A stretch of DNA of 64,000 bases from Quatrionicoccus australiensis (GTDB taxonomy: Bacteria > Pseudomonadota > Gammaproteobacteria > Burkholderiales > Rhodocyclaceae): the NCBI RefSeq assembly GCF_020510525.1, contig NZ_CP075188.1:3038001-3102000 (forward strand), read 5' to 3'. The notes under the pieces are model-generated. The model did not search any database. It worked only from the letters and a program-made list of their open reading frames with translations, and was not told the origin of the DNA. This document shows positions 57,509 through 64,000 of the stretch, piece by piece. Position 1 is the first letter of the stretch. Each line of letters begins with the position of its first letter. The translations under genes were made by a program, and so were the position numbers.

Positions 57509-57582
57509 GAAGAAATCTCATCCCGTAACAGCCAGCCAACCGGAAGCCCGGCCAGCCAGCGATATTCTCGCCAGGAGCCGAC

Positions 57583-58446
57583 ATGCCCGGAGCCGCCAAA
57601 ACCTCGCTCGCCGCAAGCAACGCGACGCGCACCGCCCCCTCCACCCCAGCCTCTGGGCAAAAAAGGCCGCCCGGACAGGTCGACCGTAGCCGACCACCCA
57701 ACGAAGTCTTGACCTTGAACGCCCTGCTGCGCGACAACGCGCAATTGCGCCGGCAATTGCATACCGCACTTGCCGAGAACGAAGCTCAACGCGCCGAGAA
57801 ATCGCGGGAAACCGCCCGACTCGGCGAACGCGTCACCGAGTTGCGGGCCGAGCTGGCCGGACACGAAGCGGCGGCTGCCAAGCTGGCCGGCCAGTTGCAC
57901 ACCCTGCAGCAAAGCCTGCCCGACCTCCGGGAGCGTCAGATCCTGGCCCGCCGAGCGACCGACGCCGAGGCACGCGCCAACGCCTTGAGCGCACGCCTGG
58001 CAGAACAGGAATCAGCGGCCGAGCACTGGCGACGACGTTACCTGAGCGCCCAAAAACAGCTCGCATTGGCGCCGGAACAGATCCCCGGGCTGCCAGCAGC
58101 TGACGATGAAGCGACAGCTCTGACCGGCAAGTGCATTCTCTGCATCGGCACGCACAGCAGCGCAACCGAAGCCTACCGCGGCATCGTCGAAGGACGCGGC
58201 GGCCGTTTTCTGCAACAGCATGCCGAGCAGCTTGAAAACCCGAAGGACATCGCCGCCGCGCTGAGCTCTGCCGATCTCGTCATCTGCCAGGCCGACAGCA
58301 TCAGCCGCCAAGATTGCCGGCGGTTGCACGCCCAGTGTCGGCAAAGCGACACGCCATGCATTTTTCTTCAGAAGCCAGGCCCTGCCGGCTTTGGCCGCAT
58401 CGTCAGCGCCGCCTTTGCGCCAGGCGAACGCATCACGCTACGCTAA
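57583..58446 (+). CDS. Coiled coil-DUF2325 protein
   Basis: 287 residues. A disordered N-terminus (about 1-40) and a long coiled coil (about 40-165; ALLRDNAQLRRQLHTALAEN) precede a C-terminal DUF2325 domain (about 185-285): KCILCIGTHSSATEAYRGIVEGRGG, then SADLVICQADSISRQDCRRLHAQC and CIFLQKPGPAGFGRIV. DUF2325 resembles a small Rossmann-like domain; the cysteines (CILC, C...C) could bind metal or haem, which is my guess. Probably co-transcribed from the Fur-box promoter at 56891. Confidence 0.85.
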   Translation: MPGAAKTSLAASNATRTAPSTPASGQKRPPGQVDRSRPPNEVLTLNALLRDNAQLRRQLHTALAENEAQRAEKSRETARLGERVTELRAELAGHEAAAAKLAGQLHTLQQSLPDLRERQILARRATDAEARANALSARLAEQESAAEHWRRRYLSAQKQLALAPEQIPGLPAADDEATALTGKCILCIGTHSSATEAYRGIVEGRGGRFLQQHAEQLENPKDIAAALSSADLVICQADSISRQDCRRLHAQCRQSDTPCIFLQKPGPAGFGRIVSAAFAPGERITLR

Positions 58447-58473
58447 AGCCACACCCTGATCATGGACAAGTTG

Positions 58474-58515
58474 TTGACATCGATTCTCAATTACCGAATA
58501 ATAAGATCCATTCTC
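58474..58515 (+). promoter_or_regulatory. Promoter with overlapping Fur box, upstream of hemP
   Basis: A perfect TTGACA (58474-58479), 17-bp spacer, AATAAT (58497-58502). A Fur-box-like 19-mer at 58497-58515 (AATAATAAGATCCATTCTC) matches the consensus at about 13 of 19 positions and covers the -10 and the start point. It should make hemP-tonB-exbBD iron-repressed. Confidence 0.7.
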
Positions 58516-58534
58516 GTTTGCATTCGGAACCACG

Positions 58535-58711
58535 ATGAACACCTTGTCCAAGACTCCGCCCTCCCCGCCCCAGGCTGAAAGCAGCGATAACCGCCCACGC
58601 CTCGAAAGCGAGCAGATCCTGCGCGGCAGCAACACGGCCGAAATCGAGCATGCCGGGCAGCGTTACCTGCTGCGGGTAACCCGCGAAAACAAGCTGATCC
58701 TGACCAAATAA
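58535..58711 (+). CDS. hemP: Hemin uptake protein HemP
   Basis: 58 residues. A Pro/Ser-rich N-terminus is followed by LESEQILRGSNTAEIEHAGQ and RYLLRVTRENKLILTK, the HemP signature (S-x-x-LL/ILxG...I.H.G..Y.LR.T..nKLILTK). HemP is a small, Fur-regulated protein found beside haem and TonB genes; in Burkholderia-type relatives it acts as a regulator of haem uptake. The ATG lies 25 bp after the predicted transcription start. First gene before tonB-exbB-exbD, with a 102-bp gap to tonB. Confidence 0.92.
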   Translation: MNTLSKTPPSPPQAESSDNRPRLESEQILRGSNTAEIEHAGQRYLLRVTRENKLILTK

Positions 58712-58813
58712 GCCTCTCCGTTGTAAACCTCTCGTTCCCGTAGCCAGCAAGCTTACCGCCAGCGAGCCAAGGGTTTTTTCCCGCAAGGCGGCTGGTTCAA
58801 CCTGAAAAACGCC

Positions 58814-59455
58814 ATGAGTTACGTCTTGTCACGCCCTTCCCCTTTCCAGCGCAGCGGTCTGCTCGGTGTCGTCATTGGCCTGCATGTCGGCATCTTTTTG
58901 CTGATTCTGGCAGCCAAAACGATCGCGCCGCAGATCATGGAAATGCCACTCGTGGTCGACCTGCTGCAGGCCCCGGAAATGGAAAAGCCGCCAGAGGCCA
59001 AACCGCTGCCGGTCGTCAAGCCGCAACCGGTCAAGCAACGCCCGACCCCCACCCCGAAAACACCAACCCCGGCCATCGAGACGACGACCAGCACGGTCGC
59101 CGCGCCAAGCGCCCCGGCCGTCGCCGCCCCTGATCCCAAACCGGCACCCGCCGCACCCGCCGCCGAGCCGGTCAGCCAGGCCCGCTTCGATGCCGACTAC
59201 CTGCGCAACCCGGCCCCGGCCTATCCGCCGCTGGCGCGCCGCATGGGCGAGGAAGGCAAGGTCATCCTGCGCGTTTCGGTCAATCCGCAAGGCACCGCCG
59301 ACAGCGTCGAGATCAGGACCTCGTCGGGCAGCCCGCGCCTCGACGAAGCCGCCCAGAAAACCGTACGCAACTGGAAATTCATACCGGCCAAGCGTGGCGA
59401 TGCCGCCATTCAGAGCTGGGTCCTGGTCCCCATTATTTTCAAATTGGAGCAATAA
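58814..59455 (+). CDS. tonB: Energy transducer TonB
   Basis: 213 residues. An N-terminal membrane anchor (LLGVVIGLHVGIFLLILAAK, with the SxxxH-like histidine), a long Pro/Lys/Glu-rich spacer (about 55-120) crossing the periplasm, and a C-terminal TonB domain (DADYLRNPAPAYPPLARRMGEEGKVILRV ... RLDEAAQKTVRNWKFIPA). It passes proton-motive energy to outer membrane receptors such as the two at 37-43.5 kb. The stop is 1 bp before the exbB start. Confidence 0.96.
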   Translation: MSYVLSRPSPFQRSGLLGVVIGLHVGIFLLILAAKTIAPQIMEMPLVVDLLQAPEMEKPPEAKPLPVVKPQPVKQRPTPTPKTPTPAIETTTSTVAAPSAPAVAAPDPKPAPAAPAAEPVSQARFDADYLRNPAPAYPPLARRMGEEGKVILRVSVNPQGTADSVEIRTSSGSPRLDEAAQKTVRNWKFIPAKRGDAAIQSWVLVPIIFKLEQ

Positions 59456-59456
59456 C

Positions 59457-60212
59457 ATGCAGGAAACCCTCCCTGATACCGCCGCCAACGCCTTTGGCTT
59501 CGCCCATCTGTGGGCGAGCGGCGACCTCATCTCGCACAGTGTCGCGATCATCCTCGCCCTGATGTCGATTGCCAGCTGGTACCTGATCCTGGCCAAGGCC
59601 TGGGACTGGTGGACGGTACGCCGCGCCGCCCGTGCCGTCGGCAAGTTCTGGACAGCCACCAGCTTTGCCGAAGGCATCGAACGCCTGCGTGAAGCCGGCA
59701 GCGAAAGCCCCTACGCCCAACTTGCCGAACAGGCCAATTGCTGCAACCACGAATGCGAAGCCGTTACCGGCCGCCTCGCCTCGCGCTTCGACCCGGCCGA
59801 ACAGATGGAACGCGCCCTGCGCCAGCAACTGTCGAGCACCCAGGCAAGCATGGAAAACGGCCTGACCCTGCTCGCCACGACCGGCGCCACCGCGCCCTTC
59901 GTCGGCCTGTTCGGCACGGTGTGGGGCATTTACCACGCCCTGGTCGCGATCGGCCTGTCCGGCCAGGCCGCCCTGGAAAAGGTCGCCGGCCCGGTTGGCG
60001 AGGCGCTGATCATGACCGCCGCCGGCCTCGCCGTCGCGCTGCCCGCGGTCTTTGCCTACAACGCCTTTGCCCGCGCCAACCGCGTCATCCTGGCCGACCT
60101 CGACGCCTTTGCGCACGACCTGCATGCCTTCTTTACGGTCGGCAAGCCCTTCGTCGCCAACAGCGCCCAGATCCACCCGATGCGCGCCCGCGCTGCCGCC
60201 GAGGTCGCGTAA
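59457..60212 (+). CDS. exbB: ExbB, MotA/TolQ/ExbB proton channel subunit
   Basis: 251 residues from the ATG at 59457. Three membrane helices (about 23-45, 140-165 and 180-205). The family signature ENGLTLLATTGATAPFVGLFGTVWGI and AGPVGEALIMTAAGLAVALPAVFAYN is intact; the proton-path threonines lie in these helices. It forms the ExbB5-ExbD2 motor driving TonB. ExbD starts 2 bp after its stop. Confidence 0.95.
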   Translation: MQETLPDTAANAFGFAHLWASGDLISHSVAIILALMSIASWYLILAKAWDWWTVRRAARAVGKFWTATSFAEGIERLREAGSESPYAQLAEQANCCNHECEAVTGRLASRFDPAEQMERALRQQLSSTQASMENGLTLLATTGATAPFVGLFGTVWGIYHALVAIGLSGQAALEKVAGPVGEALIMTAAGLAVALPAVFAYNAFARANRVILADLDAFAHDLHAFFTVGKPFVANSAQIHPMRARAAAEVA

Positions 60213-60214
60213 TC

Positions 60215-60634
60215 ATGGCCATGGGCAGCTTCAACGCGCAGAACCACCAGGCACCGACGGCGGAAATCAACATGACGCCGCTGGTCGACGTGATGCTGGT
60301 CCTGCTCATCATCTTCATCATCACCGCACCGCTCATGACGCATTCGGTCAAGGTCGAGCTGCCGCGCGCCTCGAGCACGCCGACGCCGGAAAAACCGATG
60401 ACGTTGCAAGTCGCGATCAACGCCGACAACGCCGTTTTTGTCGGTTCCGAGGCGGTCGACCGGTCGGCGCTCGAACAGAAGTTCCGCGACGCCGTCGCCC
60501 AGGATGCCAATGTCGAGATGCACCTCAAGGCCGACAAGGCGACGCGTTACGAGTCGGTCGCCGAAACGATGAGCGCCGCGCGGCGCGCCGGCCTGACCAA
60601 GATCGGCTTCGTCACCCAGCCCGGAAACGAATAG
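60215..60634 (+). CDS. exbD: ExbD, biopolymer transport subunit
   Basis: 139 residues from the ATG at 60215 (the ATG two codons later is also possible). PTAEINMTPLVDVMLVLLIIFIITAPLMTHSV holds the single membrane helix with the essential proton-carrying aspartate in PLVDVM. A periplasmic domain follows (ADNAVFVGSEAVDRSALEQKF). Last gene of the hemP-tonB-exbB-exbD unit. Confidence 0.95.
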   Translation: MAMGSFNAQNHQAPTAEINMTPLVDVMLVLLIIFIITAPLMTHSVKVELPRASSTPTPEKPMTLQVAINADNAVFVGSEAVDRSALEQKFRDAVAQDANVEMHLKADKATRYESVAETMSAARRAGLTKIGFVTQPGNE

Positions 60635-60679
60635 CCCGAAAAACCCTTTCTTACCCTTCGCAATTTCAAACCATCCCTC

Positions 60680-60743
60680 AAGCCAGCCAGCCAGAACGCC
60701 AGCCAGCCCTCCCGGGAAGCCAGCTTAATGGTCAGCCAGCCAG
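60680..60743 (+). repeat. CCAGC-rich short repeats before the P19-like gene
   Basis: Clusters of GCCAGCCAGCCAG occur at about 60680-60692, 60697-60707 and 60732-60743 in the 129-bp gap between exbD and the P19-like gene. Low-complexity; no terminator or Fur box recognised here. Confidence 0.4.
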
Positions 60744-60763
60744 AGACACTCAGGAGTCCTGTC

Positions 60764-61309
60764 ATGCTGTCCCCGAAACACATCCTCTCTGCCCTGCTGC
60801 TGTCCGCTGCCCTGGCTACCCCGGCCCTTGCCCTCGAATACCCGATCGGCGTGCCGCAACAGCGCGCCGGCATGGAAATCGCCGCCGTCTATCTGCAACC
60901 GGTCGAAATGGAACCGGAAGGCATGATGAAGAAGGCGACCGACTCCGACATCCACCTCGAGGCCGACATCCACGCCCTGGCCAACAACCCGAATGGTTTC
61001 GAGGAAGGCGCCTGGATGCCTTACCTCATGGTCAAGTTCGAAGTCTCCAAGATCGGCGGCGACTACAAGGTAGCCGGTGATTTCATGCCGATGGTCGCCA
61101 ACGATGGCCCGCACTACGGCGACAACGTCAAACTCGCCGGTCCGGGCAAGTACAAGGTGAAGTACACCATCCTGCCGCCGTCGGCCAACCCGCACGCCCA
61201 TTTCGGCCGCCATACCGACCGCGCCACCGGCGTGCGCCCGTGGTTCAAGCCCTTTGAAGTCGAGTACGAATTCACCTACGTCGGCATCGGCAAAAAAGGC
61301 GGGTACTAA
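60764..61309 (+). CDS. P19/Tpd/FtrA-type periplasmic iron transport protein
   Basis: 181 residues from the ATG at 60764 (CAGGAG upstream), with a signal peptide (about 23 residues, ALATPALA). The mature part matches the FetP/P19 fold: EYPIGVPQQRAGMEIAAVYLQPVEMEP, SDIHLEADIHALANNPNGFEEGAWMPYLMV and PHAHFGRHTDRATGVRPWF. Conserved Met/His/Glu residues bind copper and iron at the dimer interface. It works with the FTR1 permease encoded downstream to take up ferrous iron. Confidence 0.93.
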   Translation: MLSPKHILSALLLSAALATPALALEYPIGVPQQRAGMEIAAVYLQPVEMEPEGMMKKATDSDIHLEADIHALANNPNGFEEGAWMPYLMVKFEVSKIGGDYKVAGDFMPMVANDGPHYGDNVKLAGPGKYKVKYTILPPSANPHAHFGRHTDRATGVRPWFKPFEVEYEFTYVGIGKKGGY

Positions 61310-61311
61310 GC

Positions 61312-62787
61312 ATGAAACTGAGCCAATTGTCTGCCGCGCTGGTCGCGGCAGGGCTAGCCCTGCCCGCCTTCGCCGCGCCCGATAGCGCGACCCTGCAAAA
61401 ACTGCTCGAGCGCATGGAAAAGCTGGAAGCGCGCAACGCCGAGCTGGAAAAAAAGGTCAAGACCCTCGAAGGCGAGAGCGAAGAAATCGCCAAGGGCCTC
61501 GACAGCCCGCGCCTGTCGCAGTACGAGCCGGAACTGACGGTACGCCTCAAGGCCGTTGAAAAGGACGCGCTGGAAATGAAGAAGGCCGCCCGGATCGCCG
61601 AAGGCCTCGAAGGGATCAAGGTCAGCGCTTCGCTGGCCACGGTCGGCCAGCATGCGAGCGGCCTGCCGCAAGGCATCGAGAACGGCAGCAGCCAGCTCAA
61701 TTACCGCGCCGACGTCTCGGTCGAACTGCCGCTCGCCCCGGTCGGCGACATCGAGCACAAGCTGTTCGCCCATCTGCGCATGGGCCAGGGTCTGGGCCTG
61801 AACTCGGCCTTCTCGAATCTCGGCTTTTTCTCGAGTGCACCGAATGCGCTGGCCTTCCGCGCCTCCGGCGCCAGCCCGGACGACTCGGTAACCATCCTCG
61901 GCCAGGCCTGGTACCAGGCCGCGATCCCGCTGCCCTTCCTCGGCTTCAAGCCGTATTCGCGCGAAACGCTGGAACTGACCTTCGGCAAGATGGACATTTT
62001 CGGCTTCTTCGACCAGAACGCTGCCGCCGGCGACGAATCGAAGCAGTTCCTCAATTCCGTCTTCGTGCATAACCCGATGCTCGATGCGGCCGGCGAAGTC
62101 GGTGTCGATGCCAACGGCTTCCAGCCCGGTTTCGTCGCCTCCTACCTGAACTACGTCGACAAGACCCAACCCTGGCGCCTGTCGATCGGCCTGTTCGGCG
62201 CCGGCGACAAGGGTGCCAACTACCAGCGTAGTCTGTCTTCACCGCTGCTCATGGTGCAGGCCGAAAAGCAGTTGAAATTGTTTGGCGGCCTGACCGGCAA
62301 TTACCGCATCTATGGCTGGAACCGCAAGGAAGGCGTCGATTTCGACGGCGTCACGACCAGCAAGCACACCGGTATCGGCGCCTCGGTCGACCAACGCATC
62401 GGCGACGGCGTGCGGGTCTTTGCCCGTTACGGCAAGCTGGTCAATGGCGAACTGCCGTTCAACCAGGCGGCTACGGCCGGCGCCGAATTCTCGGGCAGCT
62501 ACTGGGGCCGCGGCGCCGACGCCATCGGCATTGCCGGCGCCTGGCTGCAAGCGGGTAAGGGCTATCGCAACAGCACGGCGACCGCCTACTACGACAACGA
62601 CAACCTGTTGCCGGCCTACAGTTTCACGCCGAAGGGGGCCGAAAAGGTCGTCGAAATCTACTACCGCTACCGCCTGTCGCCGCAGTTCGAACTCTCGCCA
62701 GACTTCCAGTACGTCAGCAACGGCGGCGGCAATGCCGACGCCAAGTCGGTCAAGGTCTTCGCCTTGCGCGCCAATATTGCCTACTAA
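61312..62787 (+). CDS. Outer membrane porin with N-terminal coiled coil
   Basis: 491 residues. Signal peptide (MKLSQLSAALVAAGLALPAFA), a periplasmic coiled coil (about 30-60; LLERMEKLEARNAELEKKVKTL), then a barrel of amphipathic strands ending VFALRANIAY with a terminal aromatic. LFAHLRMGQGLGLN and TLELTFGKMDIFGFFDQN resemble OprB-like carbohydrate porins. It starts 2 bp after the P19-like stop and is followed 9 bp later by the cupredoxin, so it is embedded in an iron operon; the substrate may be an iron complex, which is inference. Confidence 0.82.
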   Translation: MKLSQLSAALVAAGLALPAFAAPDSATLQKLLERMEKLEARNAELEKKVKTLEGESEEIAKGLDSPRLSQYEPELTVRLKAVEKDALEMKKAARIAEGLEGIKVSASLATVGQHASGLPQGIENGSSQLNYRADVSVELPLAPVGDIEHKLFAHLRMGQGLGLNSAFSNLGFFSSAPNALAFRASGASPDDSVTILGQAWYQAAIPLPFLGFKPYSRETLELTFGKMDIFGFFDQNAAAGDESKQFLNSVFVHNPMLDAAGEVGVDANGFQPGFVASYLNYVDKTQPWRLSIGLFGAGDKGANYQRSLSSPLLMVQAEKQLKLFGGLTGNYRIYGWNRKEGVDFDGVTTSKHTGIGASVDQRIGDGVRVFARYGKLVNGELPFNQAATAGAEFSGSYWGRGADAIGIAGAWLQAGKGYRNSTATAYYDNDNLLPAYSFTPKGAEKVVEIYYRYRLSPQFELSPDFQYVSNGGGNADAKSVKVFALRANIAY

Positions 62788-62796
62788 GGAAACACG

Positions 62797-63129
62797 ATGA
62801 AACACGCTCTCCATTCCGTGGTTTTTGCCCTTTTTCTCGCGTCGACCGCTGCGCTGGCCGACGACATGCCCACGTACAAGCTGCTCATGAAGGATGGGCG
62901 TTTCTATCCGGAAACGCTGGAAGTGCCCGCCCTGACCCGCTTTCGCCTGGAAGTCAAAAACGAGGGACCGGGCGCCACGGAATTCGAGAGTCTCGAATTG
63001 AAGAAGGAACTGGTGCTCGCTCCCGGCGTGACGCGCAACCTGGTTTTCTATCCGATGAAGCCCGGCACCTACAAGTTCTTCGACGACTTCCACCCGGAAA
63101 CCGGCCAGGGCCGGATCGTCGCCAAGTAA
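62797..63129 (+). CDS. Periplasmic cupredoxin-like protein (FtrB type)
   Basis: 110 residues with a signal peptide (HSVVFALFLASTAALA). The cupredoxin-like domain reads YKLLMKDGRFYPETLEVPALTRFRLEVKNEGPGATEFES, then NLVFYPMKPGTYKFFDDFHP. Classical type 1 copper ligands are incomplete; there is a His near the C-terminus but no Cys. In FtrABCD-type systems such a protein is thought to oxidise or handle iron with the P19 protein. Its signal sequence codons contain GTCGACCGCT (62841). Confidence 0.9.
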   Translation: MKHALHSVVFALFLASTAALADDMPTYKLLMKDGRFYPETLEVPALTRFRLEVKNEGPGATEFESLELKKELVLAPGVTRNLVFYPMKPGTYKFFDDFHPETGQGRIVAK

Positions 63130-63162
63130 ATCGACCAACAAGACAACACAACGGAGTTCAGC

Positions 63163-63966
63163 ATGGGTAACGCCTTTTTCGTGGTCTGGCGGGAAAGCCT
63201 GGAAGCTTTCCTGATCGCCGGCATCCTCTACGCCTGGCTGAAAGCCAACGACGACAGCGGCAGTGGCCGCCGCGCCCTCTTTCTCGGGCTGGCCGCCGGT
63301 GCCGGGCTGGCCATGCTGCTCGGCTGGGCGCTGCTGACCGTCCAGGACGAACTGACCGGCGAAGCCCTCGACATGTTCCAGACGGCGACGCTCTTCGTCG
63401 CGGCCGGCCTGATCACCCAGATGGTGCTCTGGATGCGCAAACACGGGCGGCAGATGAAGGCCAGGCTGCATGCCGATCTCGCCGCCGCGGCCGAAAAATC
63501 GGGGCATCTCGGCGTCGCCGTCGTCGCTGCGCTGGCGGTGGCCCGCGAAGGCGCCGAAACGGTGATCTTCCTCTACGGCATGGCCCAGGAAGGCGACCTG
63601 AATGCGCTCCTGCTCGGCGCCCTCGCCGGCTTTGCCGGGGCCGGCGCCACCGCCTGGCTGGCCGCCAAGAGCCTGGCCCGCCTGAACATCGGCCTGCTCC
63701 TGCGCCTCTCTTCGATCCTGTTGCTGATCCTCGCCTCGGCCCTGCTCATTGCCGCCATCGACCGCCTGCTCGGCGCCGGCTGGCTGCCGCCGCTGCTCGA
63801 CCCGGTCTGGGACAGTTCAGCCCTGCTCGACGACGGCACCAAGGCCGGCAAGCTGATTGCCGACTTCTCCGGCTACCGCGCCCGCCCGGCGCTGACTTCG
63901 CTGATCGCCTGGGCAAGCTACTGGGGCGTCGTCATCTTCGTCTGGCGGAGAAGCGGCCGTGGTTGA
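63163..63966 (+). CDS. FTR1-family iron permease (FtrC type)
   Basis: 267 residues, seven hydrophobic segments. The two REXXE iron-binding motifs are RESLE (residues about 10-14) and REGAE (about 128-132), both complete. It moves iron across the inner membrane after oxidation at the periplasmic face. It follows the cupredoxin gene by 33 bp; a ferredoxin-like FtrD partner would be expected just beyond the window end. Confidence 0.94.
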   Translation: MGNAFFVVWRESLEAFLIAGILYAWLKANDDSGSGRRALFLGLAAGAGLAMLLGWALLTVQDELTGEALDMFQTATLFVAAGLITQMVLWMRKHGRQMKARLHADLAAAAEKSGHLGVAVVAALAVAREGAETVIFLYGMAQEGDLNALLLGALAGFAGAGATAWLAAKSLARLNIGLLLRLSSILLLILASALLIAAIDRLLGAGWLPPLLDPVWDSSALLDDGTKAGKLIADFSGYRARPALTSLIAWASYWGVVIFVWRRSGRG

Positions 63967-64000
63967 ACATGCCATCGCTTTCCATGCCAGCCGGCCAACG
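63960..64000 (+). other. Possible 5' end of the next gene, cut by the window edge
   Basis: After the permease stop (63964-63966) two frames are open to the edge: one from GTG at 63959-63961 (reading VVEHAIAFH) overlapping the permease end, and one from ATG at 63969. Too short to choose or name. Confidence 0.2.

Overview
This 64 kb window is high-GC DNA, almost entirely coding, and looks like a chromosome segment of a Rhodocyclales-type betaproteobacterium (Dechloromonas/Azonexus-like). I infer this from the gene content (an Rnf complex downstream of pyrD, DUF1841, YfiR-linked hybrid kinases, HemP-TonB-ExbBD next to a P19/FTR1 iron system) and from codon style, not from any database search. 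I saw no rRNA, tRNA or CRISPR array.

Layout. 1-10.3 kb is an accessory stretch. It holds the 3' part of a large MmeI/YeeA-like DNA methyltransferase, a membrane NERD-domain protein, and a GIY-YIG/DUF4357 nuclease gene cut in two by a 1,493-bp IS1182-type element with an 18-bp target duplication. These are followed by a HigBA toxin-antitoxin pair with its operator, a MaoC-like hydratase, the Kup potassium transporter and an AT-richer AbiV-like abortive-infection gene. 10.4-15 kb (minus strand) is a split MacAB-TolC type exporter. 15.1-21.5 kb is pyrD followed by rnfABCDGE, a ferredoxin:NAD+ ion pump whose genes overlap or nearly abut. 21.7-26.3 kb (minus) holds c-di-GMP enzymes and a MauG-like dihaem peroxidase. 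26.4-29.2 kb is nth, a FIST sensor protein, DUF1841 and a FecR-like protein. 29.1-31.8 kb (minus) has a flavodiiron-like ODP hydrolase fold and a solitary GspE-type ATPase.

31.9-36.9 kb has a small secreted protein made of three four-cysteine repeats, a DUF3820 protein, TauE/SafE, LysR, DUF2252 and a CDF cation transporter. 37-43.5 kb (minus) is a four-gene signalling unit: TonB receptor, YfiR, hybrid histidine kinase with a YfiN-like periplasmic sensor, TonB receptor. 43.7-49.3 kb carries htpG, an ankyrin protein, greB with a coupled unknown gene, a YdcH-like gene, and a Pit phosphate transporter with its DUF47 partner. 49.4-54.6 kb has an aldo/keto reductase, a DUF455 ferritin-like protein and a large double-receiver hybrid kinase. 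54.9-56.8 kb is a DeaD-type RNA helicase.

56.8-64 kb is an iron island. Two promoters overlap Fur-box-like sequences. The first drives a coiled-coil protein and a DUF2325 protein; the second drives hemP-tonB-exbB-exbD. These are followed by a P19/Tpd iron protein, a porin, a cupredoxin and an FTR1 permease, an FtrABC-like ferrous iron uptake route.

The most unusual signal is not a gene. The 10-mer AGCGGTCGAC occurs at least 13 times on the two strands, far above a base-composition estimate, usually beside A/T tracts and often in dispensable protein linkers, gene ends or spacers. One related copy forms the tip of a near-perfect terminator palindrome. It behaves like a DNA-uptake-type or other genome-marking word.
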